This document shows, piece after piece, positions 58,201 through 64,000 of a stretch of DNA of 64,000 nucleotides. The stretch is from Microbacterium album. GTDB taxonomy: Bacteria > Actinomycetota > Actinomycetes > Actinomycetales > Microbacteriaceae. Within the stretch, counting starts at the first letter, position 1, and every line of letters begins with the position of its first letter. The stretch lies in contig NZ_BMJY01000003.1 in assembly GCF_014643695.1 (NCBI RefSeq), forward strand, positions 1 to 64,000. Reading direction: 5' to 3'. Position numbers and translations under genes: made by a program. Under the pieces are notes generated by a model. That model saw only the letters and a program-made list of their open reading frames with translations, did no database searches and was not told the origin of the DNA.

Positions 58201-59337
58201 ATGAGCACGCGCACGAGCACCGACGACCCCCTCGAAGACGTCATGACCTTCTCCGAGCAGGTCCTCGCCTTCCTGGTCGACGCGGGGTGGAAGCTCGTCC
58301 ACATCGCGGCGATCATCGTCGGGTGCTTCCTGGTCGCGTGGCTCCTGCGCGCCCTCGTGCGACGCGTCGTCGACCGAATCGTCCAGGGCGCGAAGTCGAA
58401 GGCGCGGGTCGACGACACGCGTGCACTCGAGCGCTCCCCCCTCGCCTCGGTGCGCCTCGTGCAGCGCACCCGCACGCTCGGATCGATCCTGCACAACATC
58501 ATCAATACGGCGATCGTGGTGGTCGCGATCATCCTGATCGTCAACGCGATCGACCAGACCCTGCTCGGGTCGTTCGCCCTCATCAGCGCGGCGATCGGCG
58601 CGGGGCTCGGCTTCGGCGCGCAGAACATCGTCAAGGACGTGCTGAACGGTCTCCTCATCGTCGCCGAGGATCAGATCGGCATCGGCGACGTCGTGGACCT
58701 CGGCCTGGCGACCGGCGTGGTCGAGTTCGTGAGCGTCCGCGTGACGCATGTGCGCGACGTGAACGGGACGCTCTGGTACGTCCGCAACGGAGAGATCACG
58801 CGCATCGGCAACATGTCGCAGGGCTGGTCCCGCGTCGTGGTCGACGTGGGGCTCCCCGCCGACGTGGATGTCGCGGCGGTCGAGGAGTCCCTGCTCGAGA
58901 CCGCCGACGAGCTGGCCAAGGACCAGCGCTGGCGCACACGCATCGTGGACGCGCCGGAGGTCTGGGGGCTCGAATCCGTCGAGGGCGACACGCTCAGTAT
59001 CCGCCTGGTGCTGCGGGCGAAGCCGAGCGCGAAAGACGACGTCGCGCGCGAGCTTCGCATGCGCGTGCGCCAGACGGTCCACGCGCTCGGGCTGGAGCTC
59101 CCCTCGCTCTCCGCCGTCACGCTCGCCGGCGCGGACGGCGCGCTGCGTGTGCGCGGAGCCAATCCGCCGCGCACCGAGCCCCAACCGCTCCCGGAGCGGC
59201 CCTCGTGGCGGCCCCGCGTGCGGAAGAAGGGACCCGCACCGGCGCAGGACCGGGCCGCGGACGGCCCGGCCAACCCGCCGGAGGATTCGGCGGCCGACGC
59301 AACCCCGGCCGGCCACGGAAAGGACACGGCACTGTGA
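58201..59337 (+). CDS. Mechanosensitive ion channel of the MscS family
   Basis: A 378-aa channel that opens under membrane tension to release solutes. TM1 is at about residues 32-54, TM2 at about 97-120 and the pore-lining TM3 at about 124-145 with the Gly/Ala-packed SAAIGAGLGFGAQNIVKD. The beta domain follows, with VVDLGLATGVVEFVSVRVTH in parts. The C-terminal 80 residues are Pro/Arg-rich and disordered, longer than in E. coli MscS. It shares an operon with the globin, overlapping by 4 nt (GTGA). Confidence 0.92.
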   Translation: MSTRTSTDDPLEDVMTFSEQVLAFLVDAGWKLVHIAAIIVGCFLVAWLLRALVRRVVDRIVQGAKSKARVDDTRALERSPLASVRLVQRTRTLGSILHNIINTAIVVVAIILIVNAIDQTLLGSFALISAAIGAGLGFGAQNIVKDVLNGLLIVAEDQIGIGDVVDLGLATGVVEFVSVRVTHVRDVNGTLWYVRNGEITRIGNMSQGWSRVVVDVGLPADVDVAAVEESLLETADELAKDQRWRTRIVDAPEVWGLESVEGDTLSIRLVLRAKPSAKDDVARELRMRVRQTVHALGLELPSLSAVTLAGADGALRVRGANPPRTEPQPLPERPSWRPRVRKKGPAPAQDRAADGPANPPEDSAADATPAGHGKDTAL

Positions 59338-59765
59338 GTCTCGGCATCCGCCCCGCGGGGCACGGGGAGAACCCCTCCATCACCTTCTACGAGGCCGTGG
59401 GCGGGCACGACACGTTCGTGAAGCTCGTCGACGCGTTCTATCGGGGCGTCGAGGACGACCCCGTGCTCAAGCCGATGTACCCCGAGGAGGACCTCGGACC
59501 CGCCAAGGAACGGCTGACGCTGTTCCTCGAGCAGTACTGGGGCGGACCCACCACGTACAGCGAGAACCGGGGGCACCCGCGCCTGCGTATGCGCCACGCG
59601 CCCTTCCACGTGAATCCGGATGCGCGCGACCGCTGGCTGAGGCACATGCGCGCGGCCGTCGACGAGCTGGGCCTGTCGCCCCTGCACGAGGCCACGCTGT
59701 GGGACTACCTGCAGCGCGCGGCGATGGCCATGGTCAACACCTTCGAGCCGACCCCCGAGCCGTGA
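59334..59765 (+). CDS. glbO: Truncated haemoglobin, group II
   Basis: A 143-aa 2-on-2 globin. SITFYEAVGGHDTFVKLVDAFY carries the B10 Tyr region. The proximal His is in RMRHAPFHV. The conserved G8 Trp is in RWLRHM, a mark of group II (TrHbO). GHPRLR separates the E and F helices. It probably binds O2 or NO to support respiration or detoxification. The GTG start overlaps the mscS stop. A 69-nt palindrome follows 18 nt after its stop. Confidence 0.92.
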   Translation: MSLGIRPAGHGENPSITFYEAVGGHDTFVKLVDAFYRGVEDDPVLKPMYPEEDLGPAKERLTLFLEQYWGGPTTYSENRGHPRLRMRHAPFHVNPDARDRWLRHMRAAVDELGLSPLHEATLWDYLQRAAMAMVNTFEPTPEP

Positions 59766-59783
59766 CGACGCACGCCCCTCCGA

Positions 59784-59852
59784 CGTTGACTAGCGTCCGT
59801 GCGGTTTACTAGCGCGGGGAGCGCTAGTAAACCGCACCGGCGCTAGTCAACG
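59784..59852. repeat. 69-nt extragenic palindrome, copy 2
   Basis: The arm begins CGTTGACTAGCG, passes GTGCGGTTTACTAGCGC, the loop is GGGGA, and the other arm is its reverse complement with only two mismatches in 32 bp. It has the same ends, loop and length as copy 1 at 32778-32846. It lies between the convergent globin and 59898-60569 genes. Confidence 0.9.
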
Positions 59853-59897
59853 ACCTACCCCAACACACGTACCGCATTCCGCGCCAGCGCGGCGGCG

Positions 59898-60569
59898 TCA
59901 GGGGGCCGGGCGCGCGCCGGTGGCGCGCACGGGCGTCAGGCCGGACGCGACCGGGCCGCGGGAGAGGACGTGGCCGCGCTGCAGCGTCACGCGCGTCCAG
60001 CGGCCCGACATCGTCACGCGAGCCTGCTCCTCGCCCGCGATGAAGCCGAACGAGAACGCCGCGAACGCGACGCCGAGAGGCAGGCCGGCCAGGTCATCGT
60101 CCGGGGCGCCCCAGACGTCGCCGCGGACGGCTCGCACGACCTCCTCACCCGCATCGCGCGGGACGCGCTCGGCCACGGCCGCGATTCCCCATTGGGCGCG
60201 TGCGGCGAGCGTCGCCGCGGGGATCTCCCCCTGTGGCTCCCAGCCGGCGCGCGGGGGCGCGATCCCGGCCCAGGCCGGCGCGATCGCCGTGTCCGGCAGC
60301 CCGAGGGACGTCGGGTCCTCCGTCTCGGACAGCTCGGAGACGACGAGGTCGCACTGCAGCTCGGGATCGGCGGCGATCACGCGCAGGGCGAGCACGGTCG
60401 GCGTCCGATCGAGGATCCCGTGCGGGGCGAGCGCCGCCGCGGACATCACCAGTACTCCGCCGGAGCCCTGCAGCCGCACGCCCTCGTCACCGATGCGGGC
60501 CGCGCGGCGGGCGAAGGTGAGGGCGTCCTGCGCCGTGTCGGCGTCGGCGAGCACGAGGCGGGCGGTCAT
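59898..60569 (-). CDS. Conserved actinobacterial hypothetical protein
   Basis: A 223-aa protein with MTARLVLADADTAQDALTFA at the start and VRLQGSGGVLVMSAAALAP, then ALRVIAADPELQCDLVVSEL. The regular alternation of short hydrophobic strands and helices suggests a compact cytoplasmic alpha/beta protein. The LPLGVAFAAFSFGFI stretch is hydrophobic but too short to be sure of a TM. The function is not known to me. It stands alone, convergent with the globin gene and divergent from the thioesterase, with 79 nt between the starts. Confidence 0.75.
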   Translation of the reverse strand: MTARLVLADADTAQDALTFARRAARIGDEGVRLQGSGGVLVMSAAALAPHGILDRTPTVLALRVIAADPELQCDLVVSELSETEDPTSLGLPDTAIAPAWAGIAPPRAGWEPQGEIPAATLAARAQWGIAAVAERVPRDAGEEVVRAVRGDVWGAPDDDLAGLPLGVAFAAFSFGFIAGEEQARVTMSGRWTRVTLQRGHVLSRGPVASGLTPVRATGARPAP

Positions 60570-60636
60570 CCCTCCAGCCTAGGTCGCCGGACAGGACCCG
60601 GGCGCGCGTCTCGGCGGTCGCCGGGATCGGCCCGCC

Positions 60637-60642
60637 TAGACT
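60637..60642 (+). promoter_or_regulatory. -10 element TAGACT; probable leaderless start of the thioesterase gene
   Basis: TAGACT ends 6 nt before the GTG at 60649, with no ribosome binding site between, so the transcript starts at the start codon. Confidence 0.55.
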
Positions 60643-60648
60643 GGCCGG

Positions 60649-61527
60649 GTGACCGATGCCGCCCCGAACCCGGACCCCGTCGGCGTGCTCCTCGACGTGC
60701 TCGCGCTGGGCGAGACGGGCGCGCGCACGAGCGAGGACATCTTCACCGCGGCCTCGCACGCGATGCCGAACGGGCGGATCTTCGGCGGTCAGGTGCTCGG
60801 GCAGGCCGTCGTGGCCGCCGCCCGCACGCTTCCGCCCGACCGCGCTCCGCACTCGCTCCACGGCTACTTCCTGCGACCGGGCGACGTCGGCAAGCCGCTG
60901 ACGCTGTCGGTCGACCGGATCCACGACGGTCGCTCGTTCTCGCGCCGTCGCATCCAGGCCTTCCAGGACGGCGAGCCGATCTTCTCCGGCATCGCCTCGT
61001 TCCAGGACGACGATCCGGGCCTGGATCACCAGGTCCCGATGCCGGAGGTCCCCGCGCCCGAGGAGCTCCCCGGCCCGGATCCGCGGATGGGCAGGCGGCC
61101 CGAAGCGGCCTTCGCCATCCGCGACAACCCGATCGAGGTGCGGCACGTCGGGGGGCACATCTACGTCGCCGTCGACGATCCCGCCCCGCGCCAGGCCGTG
61201 TGGACGCGGCTGCGTCGTCCCATCGGGGACGACGCGATGCTGCACCGCGCCGCCCTGGCCTACGTCACCGACTTCACGATCCAGGAGCCGGTGCTGCGGG
61301 CGCACGGCGTCCCGTGGGCGACGCCCGGCATCCGCACCGCGAGCCTCGACCACGCCATCTGGTGGCACCGCTTCGGACGCGCGGACGAGTGGATGCTGTA
61401 CGTGCAGGAATCCCCGAGTGCGCGGGGCGGGCGCGGCCTCGCGCAGGGGCAGCTGTACTCGCGCGACGGCGTACTCCTCGCGACCGTCGCGCAGGAGATC
61501 ATGCTGCGCGTGCCCGGCCAGGGCTGA
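60649..61527 (+). CDS. tesB: Acyl-CoA thioesterase II (TesB)
   Basis: A 292-aa double-hotdog enzyme that hydrolyses acyl-CoA. GRIFGGQVLGQAVVAAARTL marks the first hotdog, HSLHGYFLRPGD the region near the catalytic Asp, and YVTDFTIQEPVL with DHAIWWHRFGRADEW the second. GRGLAQGQLYSRDGVLLATVAQE is the typical C-terminal end. The GTG start is leaderless. It converges on sufU with 23 nt between. Confidence 0.95.
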   Translation: MTDAAPNPDPVGVLLDVLALGETGARTSEDIFTAASHAMPNGRIFGGQVLGQAVVAAARTLPPDRAPHSLHGYFLRPGDVGKPLTLSVDRIHDGRSFSRRRIQAFQDGEPIFSGIASFQDDDPGLDHQVPMPEVPAPEELPGPDPRMGRRPEAAFAIRDNPIEVRHVGGHIYVAVDDPAPRQAVWTRLRRPIGDDAMLHRAALAYVTDFTIQEPVLRAHGVPWATPGIRTASLDHAIWWHRFGRADEWMLYVQESPSARGGRGLAQGQLYSRDGVLLATVAQEIMLRVPGQG

Positions 61528-61550
61528 TCCGGCCGCCCCGCGCGCCTCTC

Positions 61551-61985
61551 CTAGGCCGCCTGCTTCAGGCACGCCTCTAGCGCGACCCAGGCGAGCATGG
61601 CGCACTTGACGCGCATGACGTACTTCGCCACGCCCTGGAACGCGGCGGCGTCCCCGAGTGCCTCAGGCGGCTCGGTCGCGCCGCGGGAGCGGAGCATCGT
61701 CCGGAACTCCTCGATGCGGGCGAACGCGTCGTCGCTCCGCGCCTCGGCGAGCAGCTGCGCCATCACGGACGCGGACGCCATCGAGATGCTGCAGCCCTGG
61801 CCCTCCCACACCAGCTCCGAGATCCGGCCGTCGGCGAGCGTGAGGCCCAGGGTGATCTCGTCTCCGCATGACGGGTTGAGCTCGTGGTGGGTGTGCGCCG
61901 CGTGCGAGACGTCGCCGCGCCCGACGGGGTGCCGCGAGTGATCGAGGATCAGCTCGCGGTACAGCTCTTCGAGGCCCGCGCTCAC
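61551..61985 (-). CDS. sufU: SufU-type zinc sulfur-transfer protein
   Basis: A 144-aa protein of the IscU-like fold. The ligand residues are Cys and Asp in NPSCGDEITLGL, Cys in GQGCSISMASASV and Cys in MRVKCAML. In Gram-positive bacteria SufU binds zinc and takes the persulfide from SufS to hand to the SufBCD scaffold. The GTG start overlaps the sufS stop (GTGA). The sufBCD genes are not in the window. Confidence 0.95.
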   Translation of the reverse strand: MSAGLEELYRELILDHSRHPVGRGDVSHAAHTHHELNPSCGDEITLGLTLADGRISELVWEGQGCSISMASASVMAQLLAEARSDDAFARIEEFRTMLRSRGATEPPEALGDAAAFQGVAKYVMRVKCAMLAWVALEACLKQAA

Positions 61986-63241
61986 CGGTCTGCTCCGAAG
62001 AACCCGCGCACGTCGGACAGCGCCTCCCGGAAGCGGGCGACGTCGTCGGCCGTCGAGTACACGTACGCGCTCGCACGGGTCGTGGCCGCCACGCCGAGCC
62101 GGCGGTGCAGCGGCTGGGCACAGTGGTGCCCCGTGCGAACCGTGATCCCCCGCTCGTCCAGGAACTGCCCGACGTCGTGGGCGTGCACCCCGTCCACCGC
62201 GAAGCTGACGAGCCCCGCCCGCTCGGCGCCCTCGCCCGGGCCGATGAGGCGCGTGCCGGGCACCGAGAGGACGGCGTCCACGAGCAGGCCTGCGAGCTCC
62301 GCCTCGTGGGCGCGCACGGCCTCCATACCGGCATCGACGAGATGGTCGGCCGCGGCGCCGAAGCCGACCGCCTGTGTCACCGGCTGCGTCCCCGCCTCGA
62401 ATCGCTGGGGCGCCGGGAGGAACTCGGCATCGTCGATCGTCACCGTCGTGATGGTCGACCCGCCCGTCCGCGCCGGCGGCAAGGCGTCCAGCAGCTCGGC
62501 GCGTCCGTACAGCGCGCCGATCCCCGTCGGTCCGAGCATCTTGTGCGATGAGAAGGCCGCGAAATCGACGCCGAGGCCGGCCAGATCGACCGGGAGGTGC
62601 GGCACGGACTGACACGCGTCGAGCACCGTGAGAGCCCCGACCGCGCGTGCTGTGGCGACCACCTCCGCGACGGGGGCGATGTAGCCCGTCACGTTCGACA
62701 CGTGCGCGAACGCGACGACGCGCGTGCGCGGCGTGACGACGCGCGCCAGGTCGTCGACCGACCACACGCCCCGCTCATCCACCGGCACCGCGCGCAGCAC
62801 CGCGCCCGTCCGGCGCGCGAGCCGCTGCCACGGGATGAGGTTGGCGTGGTGCTCGGCCTCCGTGACCACGATCTCGTCGCCCGCGGCGAGGGCCAGCTGC
62901 GGGGCCCCGAGTCCGGCCGACGCGTCGGAAAGGCCGAGCGCGATCATGTTCAGCGCATCGGTGGCGTTCTCCGCGAAGACGATCTCGCGCTCCCCCGCGC
63001 CCACGAGCCGGGCGACGGACGTCCGTGCCGCCTCGAAGGCCCAGGTCGCCTCCCCCGTCGCCATGCTCGACCCGCGATGCACCGCGGCGTACTCGGTGCG
63101 GGCGAAGGCGTCCTCCGCATCGATCACGGAGTCCGGACGCTGCGAGGTCGCCGCCGAGTCCAGGTAGACCCGGTCGGCGTGATGCCGCAGGTACGGGTAC
63201 CGCTCGCGCCGGAAGGCATCCGAAACGGTGGACGTGTCCAT
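61982..63241 (-). CDS. sufS: Cysteine desulfurase SufS
   Basis: A 419-aa PLP enzyme that removes sulfur from cysteine. VYLDSAATSQRP begins the fold, the PLP Lys is in FSSHKMLGPTGIGALYG, HHANLIPW and DACQSVPH are cofactor contacts, and the active-site Cys is in RTGHHCAQP. The ATG at 63241 has GAGGGAG 6 nt upstream; the longer upstream frame is not coding. It is followed directly by sufU. Confidence 0.95.
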   Translation of the reverse strand: MDTSTVSDAFRRERYPYLRHHADRVYLDSAATSQRPDSVIDAEDAFARTEYAAVHRGSSMATGEATWAFEAARTSVARLVGAGEREIVFAENATDALNMIALGLSDASAGLGAPQLALAAGDEIVVTEAEHHANLIPWQRLARRTGAVLRAVPVDERGVWSVDDLARVVTPRTRVVAFAHVSNVTGYIAPVAEVVATARAVGALTVLDACQSVPHLPVDLAGLGVDFAAFSSHKMLGPTGIGALYGRAELLDALPPARTGGSTITTVTIDDAEFLPAPQRFEAGTQPVTQAVGFGAAADHLVDAGMEAVRAHEAELAGLLVDAVLSVPGTRLIGPGEGAERAGLVSFAVDGVHAHDVGQFLDERGITVRTGHHCAQPLHRRLGVAATTRASAYVYSTADDVARFREALSDVRGFFGADR

Positions 63242-63375
63242 GCGAGCTCCCTCTTCGACGTACGTTCTCGTGCCGGCGCGGACGTGCTGGGGCGACGCGA
63301 ACGCCGTCTTCCAGTCTCCCCCATTCGCGGGCTCCCGGCGCCGCGCGGGCGACGGATCCCCCATGCGTGCCCACC

Positions 63376-63855
63376 TCAGCGACGCGCGAAGGCGATCGGT
63401 TCCTCCAGGAAGGGCGACCACGCCTCGCGCAGCGGCGCCGGCAGCCGAGCGGGACGACCCGTCGCCCTGTCCACGAGGACGACGACGGTGGAGGCGCGGG
63501 CGTACACCACCTGCGGCTCGGCTCCCGCCGGGCTGAGCACCTCGTAGCAGACCTCGGCGCTCGAGCCGCCGAGCCGTCCGATCCAGAGCTGCACGTCGAG
63601 CGGCTCGTGGCCGTACGGCACGGGCCGGAGATACTCGATCTCCTGACGTGCGATGAGCGTCGCGAGCGAGCCCGCGCCCTCGAGCACGTCGGAGCCGAAG
63701 ACCGCCGTGGGCGCCGCCTCCGCCGAATCCTCGGGTACCCAGAAGGCGCGGACCCGCGCCTCCTCCAGCAGCTTCAGCATCGACGTGTTGTTGACATGCC
63801 CCAGCGCATCCAGATCTCCCCATCGGCGGTGAACGGGAACATGCACGCGGGCCAT
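63376..63855 (-). CDS. Acyl-CoA thioesterase, 4-hydroxybenzoyl-CoA thioesterase-like
   Basis: A 159-aa single-hotdog enzyme. HRRWGDLDALGHVNNTSMLK has the catalytic Asp and the VNN motif of the YbgC/4HBT family, and LEEARVRAFW continues helix 1. The strand IEYLRPVPYGHEPLDVQLW and the C-terminal region AREAWSPFL-like segment complete the fold. Substrate unknown. It sits 134 nt upstream of sufS on the same strand; a functional link is not evident. Confidence 0.9.
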   Translation of the reverse strand: MARVHVPVHRRWGDLDALGHVNNTSMLKLLEEARVRAFWVPEDSAEAAPTAVFGSDVLEGAGSLATLIARQEIEYLRPVPYGHEPLDVQLWIGRLGGSSAEVCYEVLSPAGAEPQVVYARASTVVVLVDRATGRPARLPAPLREAWSPFLEEPIAFARR

Positions 63856-64000
63856 GGCGTCCTCTCGTCGTCGGGTTTCGTCCCGATTCTGGTGGTTTCT
63901 GTCACGATCCGATAACGACCAGGGCGGGTTCCAGTGCCCCTCCCGTGCGTCTCCTCGCCCCGGATCGACGCGGATCTGGCGGCGGAAGCCTGCCGGTGAC

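Noticed and set aside
55561..59316. 1251-residue open frame on the minus strand
   Set aside because: It is antisense to pepN and mscS and consists of Arg/Glu/Val-rich shadow sequence typical of GC-rich genomes; both genes on the plus strand have clear catalytic or pore motifs.

Overview
The window is a stretch of a high-GC actinobacterial chromosome. Gene order, the RNase E/G, ribosomal-protein and Obg neighbourhood, GTG starts with 4-nt stop/start overlaps, and a DUF222-type HNH gene at the left edge all suggest Microbacteriaceae, probably Microbacterium or a close relative. That assignment is inference; no rRNA is present.

Layout. 1-320: 3' end of an HNH nuclease gene. 400-4555 (minus): an accessory secretion operon. 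In transcription order it holds a camelysin/TasA-like protein with a SipW-type signal, a two-TM protein with an N-terminal LPATG motif, a secreted seven-repeat RCC1 protein, a second N-terminal LPATG protein, and a SipW/Sec11-type signal peptidase. A large LuxR-family regulator (4722-7229) is divergent from it. 7481-9753: a three-gene overlapping cassette (haem-oxygenase-like iron redox enzyme, CDGSH protein, GT2 glycosyltransferase). 9914-11550: a membrane protein and a lipoprotein. 11650-28385 (mostly minus): a conserved core cluster of T-box-ileS, folC, DUF4233, ndk, rne, rplU, rpmA, obg, proB, proA, nadD, rsfS and tRNA-Ala, with a VKOR gene and a DUF4031 gene on the plus strand. 28649-29491: a DUF559 protein. 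29920-32759: valS and a small partner. 32841-36344 (minus): clpP1, clpP2, clpX and a membrane protein. 36533-42755: glgX/treX-treY-treZ, which makes trehalose from glycogen. 42814-44484 (minus): tig, tRNA-Pro and tRNA-Gly. 44683-47834: a small protein and a second large LuxR ATPase regulator. 47840-52133: gamma-carbonic anhydrase, dps, amidohydrolase, Nei-type glycosylase and rpiB. 52134-53181: a degraded-looking accessory patch. 53197-55369: ferrochelatase and a membrane-anchored unknown. 55567-59765: pepN, mscS and a truncated haemoglobin. 59898-63855: a conserved unknown, tesB-type thioesterase, sufU, sufS and a second thioesterase.

The most unusual part is the 400-4555 operon. Three of its products appear to share a camelysin-like beta-sandwich, and two of these carry a sortase-like LPATG-TM-basic module at the N-terminus instead of the C-terminus. 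The other non-standard structure is a 69-nt palindrome found twice (32778-32846 and 59784-59852), each time between convergent genes. Regulatory elements readable by eye are a translational T-box ahead of ileS, several leaderless promoters, candidate DtxR/IdeR boxes ahead of dps, and strong hairpin terminators. No CRISPR array, transposase, phage genes or rRNA were seen.
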